Shown one piece after another: positions 7,281 through 14,344 of a stretch of 14,350 nucleotides of DNA. The stretch is from Thiomargarita sp. (lineage in GTDB: Bacteria; Pseudomonadota; Gammaproteobacteria; Beggiatoales; Beggiatoaceae). Under the pieces are notes generated by a model. That model was not told the origin of the DNA. It saw nothing but the letters and a program-made list of their open reading frames with translations, and searched no databases. Position 1 is the first letter of the stretch, and every line of letters starts with the position of its first letter. Both the position numbers and the translations under genes were made by a program. The stretch lies in the NCBI GenBank assembly GCA_020721025.1, contig DYNO01000024.1, positions 2,175-16,524 of the forward strand, read 5' to 3'.

Positions 7281-10200
7281 ATGCTGAATAAAGAGAATCT
7301 GAAGGACATTTACCCCCTTTCTCCCATGCAAGCGGGGATGTTATTTCACGCCCTGCTAAATTCTCGCTCGGATGCGTATTTTGAACAAACGACCCTTGTT
7401 ATTCGCGGACGATTTGATGTAAATTTATGGAAAAAAAGTTGGCAAATTTTGGTACAACGACACGATATTTTGCGTACCGTGTTCAGTTATAAAAAAACCG
7501 AGCATCCGCTGCAAATTGTGTTAAAACAAAGTGATGTTGAATTTTCACTAACTGATTTACGTCATCTTGATACAACCGCGCGCAACGATTATTTAGTTCA
7601 GTATAAACAACAAGATAGGCAACGAGGTTTTGATCTTACGCAGGACAAACTTACCCGAGTCGCGCTATTCCAGCGACAGCAAGACGAATATGTCATGGTC
7701 TGGAGTTTTCCGCATATTTTGCTCGATGGATGGTGCAATGGAATTATTCATGAAGAACTGCTAACCATCTATCAACAGCTACAACAAGGCAAAACACCGA
7801 ATTTACCGCCCGCCCCGCCTTATAGTCGCTACATTCAATGGCTCGGAAAACAAGATAAAACAGCAGCCGCGCATTATTGGAAAACCTATCTTGAAAACTA
7901 CACGCAACTGAGCAGTGTACCCAAAGAAAAATTTCTCGCCCCATCTGCAAATTCAGCCGAAGTTGTGGAATATGAATTGACATTTGAAGCAGAAATTTAT
8001 CAAAAAATTCAACAAATTGCTGTGCAACATCAAGTGACATTGAATACCTTAGTGCAAGCAATGTGGAGCATATTACTCAGCGTTTATAATGGCGTGACGG
8101 ATGTCGTTTTTGGGGTGACAGTTTCCGGACGCCCTACGGCAATTGCAGACATTGAACGGACATTGGGTTTATTTATCAATACGATACCTGTTCGTGCCCA
8201 AGTGACCGAATCTCTGACCGCGAGTGAGCTGATCCAACAATTACATCAACACAATCTTGCCAGTAAAAATTATGATTTCTACCCCTTGGCTGAAATTCAG
8301 AGCCTCACACCGCTGAAACACAATTTATTCGATCATCTGCTGATTTTTGAAAATGTTCCGCAAGGGCAGGATGAAATTTTAGATCAATCCCTCGGATTTC
8401 GCATTGAACAACAAGAAATGTATGAGCACACCCACTATCATTTTGTTTTATCAGTGCTTCCCGGTGATAACTTGGTTTTTAAGTTCAGTTATCACCCTCG
8501 CCTCTATCTCGCAGCTCAAATCGCTAGAATTGCAGCACATTGCGAACATTTGCTCAACCGTTTGTTAGTGGACAGTTCTTTTCTCATCAAAGATTTGGAC
8601 ATCTTGCCAAAAGCGGAAAAAAATCAGTTATTACAACAATTTAATCCCACTGTCGATGTACCAGTCACACCATTGGGATTGGTGGCATTGTTTGAAGCCC
8701 AAGTGATTCAAACTCCAGAACAAATTGCGGTTCGTTGTGGCTCACAACAACTGACGTATCGCGAATTAAATGCACATGCCAACCGAGTTGCTTTTTTTCT
8801 GCGTGATGGTTATGGAATTCAACCCGATGATCGGATTGCACTTTTACTGGATCGCTCGATAGATTTGGTCATTGCACTGTGGGGAATTCTCAAATCTGGG
8901 GCAGCTTATGTGCCGCTTGACCCGACCTATCCCGCACCACGCATTCAATATGTGTTAGAACATAGTCAGGCAAAGTTGGTATTGACTCAAGCGAACTATA
9001 TGAATCAATGGGAAAATATAAATGCAATGGAATTTGCAACGATTCTCTCACAACCTCATTTACCCACAGATAATTTACCCATCATTACCCAACCTCAGCA
9101 TCTGGCGTATGTGATTTACACCTCCGGTTCGACTGGTTTACCCAAGGGGGTGATGTTGATGCAGCACAATATTGTGAGTTTTTGCACTAACTTAAGCACT
9201 CGTTTTGGCTTTACTTCACGCGATACATTATACGCAGTGACAACCGTGACTTTTGATATTTCTGTGCTAGAATTGATTGGGACGTTATTGCTTGGAATGC
9301 AAGTGATTGTTGCAAAAGAAGAAAATACTCGTGATCCGCGCCAACTGGTTCAAGAACTCAAAACTTGTTCGATTGTGCAAACCACTCCGTCACGGTTGCA
9401 AATGATTATCGACAGCGAAGGATTGCAGGCATTGGCGCATTTGCGGGTGATCTTGGTTGGGGGCGAAGCGTTATCACAGAGTTTATTTGAGCAATTATCC
9501 AGTCTGTCGCATACCCAAGTGTTCAATGTTTACGGTCCCACGGAAACTGCAATTTGGTCAACCACTAAGTTATTGAATGGTCAACTATTAACGATAGGAA
9601 ATCCGCTAGAACACGAGTCTGTCTATATTTTATCGGAAAACTTGCATTTGTTACCCATTGGGGTGATTGGCGAAGTGTGCATCGGCGGGGCGGGCGTGAG
9701 TCGTGGTTATTGGCGGGATGAACAAAAAACGCAACAACAGTTTGTTCCCAATCCTTTTCGTCCGGGAGAAATGCTTTATAAAACAGGCGACTTGGGACGT
9801 TGGCTATCGAATGGCGAAATTGAATTTTTGGGACGTAAAGACTTTCAAGTCAAAGTGCGCGGTTTTCGGATTGAATTGGGAGAAATTGAACATCGTTTGG
9901 TGCAACTGGACGCTGTTCGTCAGGCGGTGGTGGTGGCGCAGGAGGGCAATTTGATCGCATACTTGGTGGTGGACATTCCAGTGCAACCGACTGATTTGAA
10001 AAAATATTTGCTGGAATGGTTGCCGGATTATATGATTCCCACGCACTTCATCACAGTGGAAACTTTACCCCTGACTCCCAATGGTAAAATTGACCGTAAG
10101 GCATTGCCTAAACTTGAAAATATGACGGTGGCAACGAGTGAGCAAATTGCCCCGCGCACTGAATTAGAACAGCAATTAGCGGAAATTTGGTGCAGTGTGT

Positions 10201-11051
10201 TGGGAATTGCTCATCTCGGCGTGCGGGATAACTTTTTTGAATTGGGCGGGCACAGTTTGAAAGCCGTGCAACTGATGACGAAAATTCGCCAACAATGTCA
10301 ACGAGAAGTGAGTTTAACTCAATTTTTTCAAGAACCTACTATCGAAGGCTTGGTGAGACAATGGACAACTTTACAAGGACTTGCCCGACTCAATCCTGCC
10401 CAGTTGCAACCCCAAGTGAGTGTGATTTGTGTGCCACCCATTTTGGGATATGGCATTGTTTTTCAACCACTCAGTGAACATTTACCTGACAATGCATGGT
10501 ATGCCATCGATTTCGTCGAAAACGTTCCCAACTTATTGGATCATTATTTGCATTTGTTACGGGCACTGCACTTAACACGCTATGTTTTATTGGGTTTTTC
10601 TGCCGGAGCAACGGTGGCGTTGCAATTGGCGAAACTTTTAGAACAACAAGGTGAATGTGTCTCAGATGTTATTTTACTTGATAGTCAACGGCTTGCCGCA
10701 AATTTATCGGTGTCTGAAACAGAAATGGAACAATTTTTGCAGCAAGGATTGGCGGGATTTTTTACCGAAGCCTTGGGCGATAAAACGGCGGTCAAACGAC
10801 AAATGCATGGTTATGCCGAGTTAGTATTGACAACCTTGGATACAGGCGTGATTAAGGCGAATATTCATTATATTCAAGCAGTTGGTAGCGATATAGCCGA
10901 TTGGCATGATGTGACCTGCGGAAAATATTCTCATTATCAAGGATTTGGCGAACATTTTGCCATGTTACACCCTCCTTATGCAGCACAGAATGCCCAATTG
11001 ATACGACAAATTTTAGCAAGTGATGGCGCGACATTTCACCATTTTCAATGA
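7281..11051 (+). CDS. Single-module NRPS, C-A-PCP-TE, predicted glycine-activating
   Basis: A 1256-residue synthetase. Condensation domain, residues 5-440: YPLSPMQAGMLFH at 11-23, active-site PHILLDG at 144-150 (catalytic His145 kept, the first His of HHxxxDG replaced by Pro), then SGRPT and GLFINTIPVR. Adenylation domain, about 465-945: YTSGSTGLPKG at 613-623, YGPTE at 751-755, YKTGD, and LTPNGKIDRK with Lys936. Mapping to GrsA positions gives D659, I660, L663, Q700, L725, G727, V750, I758, W759, K936, that is DILQLGVIWK, one residue from the known glycine code DILQLGLIWK. Carrier domain: LGGHSL with phosphopantetheine Ser992. Thioesterase: GFSAG with Ser1107, Asp1134 and His1225 (GEHFAML). 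The layout matches EntF, which loads serine. Product unknown: an acyl- or aminoacyl-glycine, or an iterative oligomer. No MbtH, phosphopantetheinyl transferase or second module is visible. The 96 bases upstream show no clear promoter. Confidence 0.95.
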   Translation: MLNKENLKDIYPLSPMQAGMLFHALLNSRSDAYFEQTTLVIRGRFDVNLWKKSWQILVQRHDILRTVFSYKKTEHPLQIVLKQSDVEFSLTDLRHLDTTARNDYLVQYKQQDRQRGFDLTQDKLTRVALFQRQQDEYVMVWSFPHILLDGWCNGIIHEELLTIYQQLQQGKTPNLPPAPPYSRYIQWLGKQDKTAAAHYWKTYLENYTQLSSVPKEKFLAPSANSAEVVEYELTFEAEIYQKIQQIAVQHQVTLNTLVQAMWSILLSVYNGVTDVVFGVTVSGRPTAIADIERTLGLFINTIPVRAQVTESLTASELIQQLHQHNLASKNYDFYPLAEIQSLTPLKHNLFDHLLIFENVPQGQDEILDQSLGFRIEQQEMYEHTHYHFVLSVLPGDNLVFKFSYHPRLYLAAQIARIAAHCEHLLNRLLVDSSFLIKDLDILPKAEKNQLLQQFNPTVDVPVTPLGLVALFEAQVIQTPEQIAVRCGSQQLTYRELNAHANRVAFFLRDGYGIQPDDRIALLLDRSIDLVIALWGILKSGAAYVPLDPTYPAPRIQYVLEHSQAKLVLTQANYMNQWENINAMEFATILSQPHLPTDNLPIITQPQHLAYVIYTSGSTGLPKGVMLMQHNIVSFCTNLSTRFGFTSRDTLYAVTTVTFDISVLELIGTLLLGMQVIVAKEENTRDPRQLVQELKTCSIVQTTPSRLQMIIDSEGLQALAHLRVILVGGEALSQSLFEQLSSLSHTQVFNVYGPTETAIWSTTKLLNGQLLTIGNPLEHESVYILSENLHLLPIGVIGEVCIGGAGVSRGYWRDEQKTQQQFVPNPFRPGEMLYKTGDLGRWLSNGEIEFLGRKDFQVKVRGFRIELGEIEHRLVQLDAVRQAVVVAQEGNLIAYLVVDIPVQPTDLKKYLLEWLPDYMIPTHFITVETLPLTPNGKIDRKALPKLENMTVATSEQIAPRTELEQQLAEIWCSVLGIAHLGVRDNFFELGGHSLKAVQLMTKIRQQCQREVSLTQFFQEPTIEGLVRQWTTLQGLARLNPAQLQPQVSVICVPPILGYGIVFQPLSEHLPDNAWYAIDFVENVPNLLDHYLHLLRALHLTRYVLLGFSAGATVALQLAKLLEQQGECVSDVILLDSQRLAANLSVSETEMEQFLQQGLAGFFTEALGDKTAVKRQMHGYAELVLTTLDTGVIKANIHYIQAVGSDIADWHDVTCGKYSHYQGFGEHFAMLHPPYAAQNAQLIRQILASDGATFHHFQ

Positions 11052-11098
11052 GATGTGTTGCGCTAGACTGACTTGCAACAACTAAATGGGAATGACTG

Positions 11099-11773
11099 AT
11101 GGAACGACCACGTATTGAGACAGAATCCAGTTTTTTCAACTGGTTGCGACAATTCTTTGGTTCAAATCAACCGATTGTGCCAGCGAACCCAACTCGTCCG
11201 ATTCCAACAACAACTTTGGATTATAACCATCCGTCCTTGCTTGCAGAATTGGCGGAATTAAAAAAATACCGGGTGTGGGTTGAAGAAGCGGCAGGACATT
11301 ATCATTTAAATCCGTCATTGTTATGCGGTATTGGTTCGCGAGAATCGCGTTGGGGGTTGGCATTGCAGCCTCAAGGTCCGGCAGGAACGGGGGATTTTCA
11401 GCAACGTCCGCCCCAGCCAAAAGTGAGTCGCACCACGCCATTGCCTCCTGATGGTCGAGGCTTTGGGCGCGGTTTGTTACAAATTGACTATGATTGGCAT
11501 GAATTTGCACGCACGGGAACTTGGCATTCGCCGCGTGATAATATCTTTTATGCTTGCGAAATTTTACATAAATCATTACAAACTTTAGCACGGGAACGGG
11601 TTGCTGCGAATCTACAAACTCGTGCGATGCTTGCCGCCTACAACGGTGGATTGACCAATACTTTGAATGCGTTACGCAAGGGGTTGGATGTCGATGCCAA
11701 CACGACCGGCAAAAATTACTCTGAGGACGTACTGGATCGTGCCGCGTGGTTTCAATTGCATGGTTGGCGTTAA
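11099..11773 (+). CDS. Goose-type lysozyme-like muramidase / lytic transglycosylase
   Basis: A 224-residue protein with a lysozyme-fold core in residues about 55-190. The catalytic Glu is probably E82 in GIGSRESRWG, followed by a glycine-rich DGRGFGRGLLQID (118-130) and AAYNGG (179-184). This order matches GH23 goose-type lysozymes and SLT transglycosylases, which cleave the MurNAc-GlcNAc bond of peptidoglycan. An insert of about 30 residues rich in Pro, Gly and Gln (91-117) sits between the catalytic Glu and the GRGLLQID motif. The N-terminus (SFFNWLRQFFGSNQPIVPANP) is not a standard signal peptide, so export would need a phage-like or secretion-system route, or it acts in the cytoplasm or after lysis. 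GGGA-type site at 11088-11091 is 7 bases before the ATG. It starts 47 bases after the NRPS and its TAA abuts the ATPase ATG. Confidence 0.8.
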   Translation: MERPRIETESSFFNWLRQFFGSNQPIVPANPTRPIPTTTLDYNHPSLLAELAELKKYRVWVEEAAGHYHLNPSLLCGIGSRESRWGLALQPQGPAGTGDFQQRPPQPKVSRTTPLPPDGRGFGRGLLQIDYDWHEFARTGTWHSPRDNIFYACEILHKSLQTLARERVAANLQTRAMLAAYNGGLTNTLNALRKGLDVDANTTGKNYSEDVLDRAAWFQLHGWR

Positions 11774-12487
11774 ATGAATTCTATTTTACAATTTCGACAA
11801 GTATGTAAAAAATTCTCGCATATTCAAGTGCTTGACCATATCAATTTGGAAGTATGCCGAGGCGAGTTTTTTGGTTTGGTTGGCGTGAATGGGGCGGGTA
11901 AGACCACGTTGATCAAGAGTGTGCTCGATTTTTGTGATATAGATCAAGGTGAAATTCATTTATTTGGCATACCTCACCTGCAACCTCATGCACGGGATCA
12001 TCTGGCTTTTTTACCCGAGCAATTTACGCCACCGCCCCATCTGACGGGAAGGCGGTTTTTGGAATACATGATTAATATGCACAGTTTACGCTATAATCGT
12101 GAATATGTTGAATTTTTATGTCGTGAAGCGGATTTGGCAATACCGGCATTGAATCAACCTGTTCGCTCATATTCTAAGGGTATGGCACAAAAATTGGGCT
12201 TGGTGGCGTGTTTTTGTAGCAATAAGCCATTGTTAATCTTAGATGAACCGATGAATGGTTTAGACCCAAAAGCGCGAGTTTATCTGAAAAAGCATTTGTT
12301 ACAGTTAAAATCGCAAGGCACCACGATATTTTTTAGCACCCATCTGCTGGCGGACGTGGAAAGTTTATGTGATCGCATGGGAATTTTGCACGAAGGTCAA
12401 CTGCGTTTTATTGGCACTCCACAGCATTGTTGTGAAAAATTCGCAACCCAGAATATCGAAGAAGCGTATTTATCGTGCATTCAATAA
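11774..12487 (+). CDS. ABC transporter ATP-binding protein, no permease nearby
   Basis: A 237-residue complete nucleotide-binding domain. Walker A is GVNGAGKTT at 37-45, the Q-loop PEQF has Gln83, the signature is YSKGMAQKLG at 133-142, Walker B is LLILDEPMNGLDP with Asp157 and Glu158, and the H-loop STHLL has His190. The YSKGM signature and length fit the CcmA/NatA-type ABC-2 export ATPases, which drive a separate membrane permease for drugs, lipids, peptides or polysaccharide. No permease follows; the next 570 bases are non-coding. It starts on the base after the lysozyme stop codon, so the two are likely translated together. It could serve a permease elsewhere, or the permease gene may have been lost when the repeat element downstream inserted. 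Substrate unknown. Confidence 0.92.
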   Translation: MNSILQFRQVCKKFSHIQVLDHINLEVCRGEFFGLVGVNGAGKTTLIKSVLDFCDIDQGEIHLFGIPHLQPHARDHLAFLPEQFTPPPHLTGRRFLEYMINMHSLRYNREYVEFLCREADLAIPALNQPVRSYSKGMAQKLGLVACFCSNKPLLILDEPMNGLDPKARVYLKKHLLQLKSQGTTIFFSTHLLADVESLCDRMGILHEGQLRFIGTPQHCCEKFATQNIEEAYLSCIQ

Positions 12488-12644
12488 ATTTCGAGTTTTA
12501 TTCTTAACTATCAACCGTTTAGATGGTTTTCAAACGTCATCATTTCTCGTTTGTCTGAGCCCTGATTTTTACGATTACTATCTGATTCGATTGATTCAGA
12601 AATCAACTCAATTAAGGCTCAGAACTGTTGAATTACAATATTCT
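12488..12644. repeat. Degenerate dispersed repeat with nested inverted repeats
   Basis: After the ATPase gene comes non-coding DNA with two adjoining dyads. CAAACG (12531-12536) pairs with CGTTTG (12548-12553), and TCTGAGCC (12554-12561) pairs with GGCTCAGA (12616-12623). The text TTTGTCTGAGCCCTGATTTTT resembles, from memory, dispersed TTTGTCTGAATCCTGATTTTTAGG-type repeats in Beggiatoaceae and cyanobacterial genomes. That similarity is recollection, not a search result. Confidence 0.4.
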
Positions 12645-12860
12645 AACGCCATGCTCGACTTTTTCTAACTGATGGACTTATGTTAGATAGCTTGAGTATG
12701 ACGGAAATCCCCCCGGCCCCCTTTGCAAAGGGGGAGTGACGGCAAGCATTCAAAATATCTTGAACGCTACCTATAATTCAGTAGGTTAGATGTTCACCCC
12801 CTTTACCAAAGGGGGCTGGGGGGATTTCCTCCGTTGAGATAACAAGTCGAGCATCACGTT
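12645..12860. mobile_element. MITE/REP-like nested inverted-repeat element, about 216 bp
   Basis: Outer arms: AACG-CC-ATGCTCGACTT (12645-12661) matches the reverse complement of AAGTCGAGCAT-CA-CGTT (12844-12860). Inner arms of about 40 bases, 12701-12740 and 12795-12834, are inverted copies carrying GGAAATCCCCCC-GCCCCCTTTG. Each inner arm is itself a hairpin: CCCCCTTTGCAAAGGGGG (12717-12734, perfect) and CCCCCTTT-ACC-AAAGGGGG (12797-12815). The centre (12741-12794) is AT-rich and non-coding. No transposase is present, so if mobile it would be driven in trans. It also could act as a strong RNA hairpin that terminates or stabilises the ATPase transcript. The element contains no ORF of interest. 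Confidence 0.65.
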
Positions 12861-12969
12861 ATTCTAATCAATCAGTTGATGAACCACAAAAATCGTCTGT
12901 GGCAGTCAAAATATTGATAGAACCAAAGTCGTATCACCCGCATAATCCCTCCTATACCTGTTGTTTTCA
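12861..12969. other. Intergenic stretch upstream of the mcl1 promoter
   Basis: Between the inverted-repeat element and the mcl1 promoter I see no gene, no clear hairpin and no recognised binding site. Confidence 0.4.
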
Positions 12970-12998
12970 TTGACAAATCCTTCATAAAATAGTAAATT
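12970..12998 (+). promoter_or_regulatory. Sigma70-like promoter of mcl1
   Basis: An exact TTGACA -35 (12970-12975), a 17-base spacer and TAAATT as -10 (12993-12998, 4 of 6 matches). Transcription would start near 13005, giving a leader of about 55 bases before the ATG at 13061. It is the best complete promoter in the window and implies that mcl1 is expressed independently of the upstream genes. Confidence 0.65.
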
Positions 12999-13060
12999 AC
13001 CCAAAGATTTTCGAGCTGTTTTCCCTCACAAATATCTATTCAACTTTATCGGATTCACAC

Positions 13061-14035
13061 ATGAGCGCAACGATTATTGAACAAGCCACCCCGCGTTTGC
13101 AACGTTCTGAATTGGCAGTGCCGGGGTCAAATCCCGGTTTTTTTGAAAAAGCCGCCCAATCGCCAGTCGATTGTATTTTCTTAGATTTGGAAGATTCCAT
13201 CGCACCGGATGAAAAAGAAGCCGCCCGTAAAAATATTGTGCAAGCCCTGAATGACATTGACTGGGGCAATAAAACGATGTTAGTACGAATCAATGGGTTA
13301 GACACGCATTACATGTATCGTGATGTGATTGATGTCGTTGAAAATTGTCCACGCCTCGATATGTTATTGATTCCAAAAGTGGGCGTGCCTGCGGATATTT
13401 ACGCCCTTGACATGTTGGTGACGCAAATTGAACAAGCAAAAAAGCGCACTAAACGTTTAGGATTTGAAGTGTTGATTGAAACGGCATTGGGCATGGCGAA
13501 TGTGGAAGCGATTGCACAATCAAGTAAGCGTTTGGAAGCAATGAGTTTTGGAGTTGCCGATTATGCTGCCTCAACTCGTGCGAGAACAACGGTCATTGGC
13601 GGCGCGCATCCGGAATATGGCGTGTTGACCGATAAACAAACAGATGATAGCCGGGCTTTTCACTGGAATGACATGTGGCATTATGCCCAAGCTCGTATCG
13701 TGGTCGCGTGTCGGGCTTATGGATTGCGTCCGATTGATGGTCCCTTTGGCGATTTCAAAGACCCTGATGCGTATGTGGCGGCGGCGAAACGGGCAGCGAT
13801 TTTGGGATTTGAAGGAAAATGGGCAATTCATCCAACGCAAATTGAATTGGCAAATCAAGTTTTTAGTCCGTCTGAGGCGGAAGTCACGCGGGCGAAGCGG
13901 ATTTTAGAAGCGATGGAACAGGCGAAAAAAGAAGGCAAAGGAGCGGTGAGTTTGGACGGACGGTTGATTGATATTGCAAGTATTAAAATGGCAGAAAATC
14001 TGATCCAAAAAGCCAAAGTGATTGGAGTTGCATAA
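13061..14035 (+). CDS. mcl1: L-malyl-CoA / beta-methylmalyl-CoA lyase
   Basis: A 324-residue CitE-like HpcH/HpaI-family lyase, full length for Mcl1. It reversibly splits L-malyl-CoA to acetyl-CoA and glyoxylate, and beta-methylmalyl-CoA to propionyl-CoA and glyoxylate. Landmarks are SELAVPGSNPGFFEKAA (16-32), CIFLDLEDSIAPDEK (38-52), VRINGLDTHYMYRDV (75-89, with Arg76 for substrate), IPKVG (104-108), VLIETALGM with probable Mg ligand Glu140, and SFGVADYAASTR with Asp167. The C-terminal GKWAIHPTQIELANQVFSP is the lid segment typical of the family. The GLDTHYMYRDV and ALDMLVTQIE phrases favour Mcl1 over citrate lyase CitE or plain malyl-CoA lyase. Roles in known bacteria are the ethylmalonyl-CoA pathway, the 3-hydroxypropionate bicycle or glyoxylate and C1 assimilation; no partner gene is here to tell which. 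It has its own promoter. Confidence 0.93.
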   Translation: MSATIIEQATPRLQRSELAVPGSNPGFFEKAAQSPVDCIFLDLEDSIAPDEKEAARKNIVQALNDIDWGNKTMLVRINGLDTHYMYRDVIDVVENCPRLDMLLIPKVGVPADIYALDMLVTQIEQAKKRTKRLGFEVLIETALGMANVEAIAQSSKRLEAMSFGVADYAASTRARTTVIGGAHPEYGVLTDKQTDDSRAFHWNDMWHYAQARIVVACRAYGLRPIDGPFGDFKDPDAYVAAAKRAAILGFEGKWAIHPTQIELANQVFSPSEAEVTRAKRILEAMEQAKKEGKGAVSLDGRLIDIASIKMAENLIQKAKVIGVA

Positions 14036-14079
14036 CTTTCTTCCCAAACGCGCTCACACCTCGCGCTAAAAAATAAAAT

Positions 14080-14156
14080 ACCTGAGTGGCAATGGTTCGA
14101 TAAGAAAGGATGGTTTAAATCTGCTATCCGTAATAGATCACTTGCATCACTCAGGT
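14080..14156. repeat. 9-bp inverted repeat enclosing an inner hairpin
   Basis: ACCTGAGTG (14080-14088) is matched by CACTCAGGT (14148-14156). Inside, GGATGG can pair with CTATCC across a 10-base loop. No run of T follows, so it is not a standard terminator. It could be a REP-like element or a processing hairpin at the mcl1 3' end. Confidence 0.4.
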
Positions 14157-14163
14157 CAACATA

Positions 14164-14180
14164 TTGATTTAGAAAATCAA
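14164..14180. repeat. Perfect 7-bp dyad TTGATTT-AGA-AAATCAA
   Basis: Perfect arms around a three-base centre, in AT-rich DNA upstream of the FNR-type box. The TTGAT/ATCAA halves are FNR-like but spaced 7 rather than 4, so it does not qualify as an FNR site. Confidence 0.35.
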
Positions 14181-14271
14181 AATTCGTAATCACAGATTTT
14201 TACAAAAAGTTTCATCAAATTGACAGATTTAAGCAGTAAAATACTTGCTTATCATTTATCAATAAAATCAA

Positions 14272-14285
14272 TTGATTGTAATCAA
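14272..14285. promoter_or_regulatory. Exact FNR/ANR-type binding site
   Basis: TTGATTGTAATCAA matches the FNR consensus TTGAT-N4-ATCAA at all ten fixed bases. FNR/ANR are oxygen-sensing Fe-S activators. The centre is about 68 bases before the centre of the TATAAT at 14345-14350, which fits a class I activation position near -80 if that box is used. It would control the gene beyond the right edge. The 5' half overlaps a 12-bp palindrome AATCAATTGATT (14266-14277). Confidence 0.6.
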
Positions 14286-14344
14286 AAAAAAACGTTTTCT
14301 CCGGTTCACTGCAATGATTAATGACGCTATCATGAGAAATATAG

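Noticed and set aside
7744..8061. 105-codon minus-strand ORF inside the NRPS
   Set aside because: Antisense shadow of the condensation domain with no start signal or recognisable motif.
11056..11080. TGTTGC/GCAACA hairpin between NRPS and lysozyme as a terminator
   Set aside because: A 6-bp stem with a 13-base loop and no T-run; more likely chance within a 47-base spacer.
11136..11591. 151-codon minus-strand ORF
   Set aside because: It lies fully opposite the lysozyme gene, whose motifs are clear, and shows no family features of its own.
12369..12668. 99-codon plus-strand ORF running from the ATPase gene into the repeats
   Set aside because: Frame-shifted shadow of the ATPase end that continues through repeat sequence; open repeats of this kind give chance ORFs.
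12700..12834. Two CCCCCTTT...AAAGGGGG units as a mini CRISPR array
   Set aside because: Only two units, in inverted rather than direct orientation, with no cas genes. They are arms of an inverted-repeat element.
14040..14080. Rho-independent terminator after mcl1
   Set aside because: A GCGC/GCGC stem can form, but it is followed by an A-rich stretch rather than a run of T.
14085..14160. tRNA gene suggested by GGTTCGAT and flanking stems
   Set aside because: No acceptor stem, anticodon arm or complete T arm (GTTCGANNC) can be built around it.
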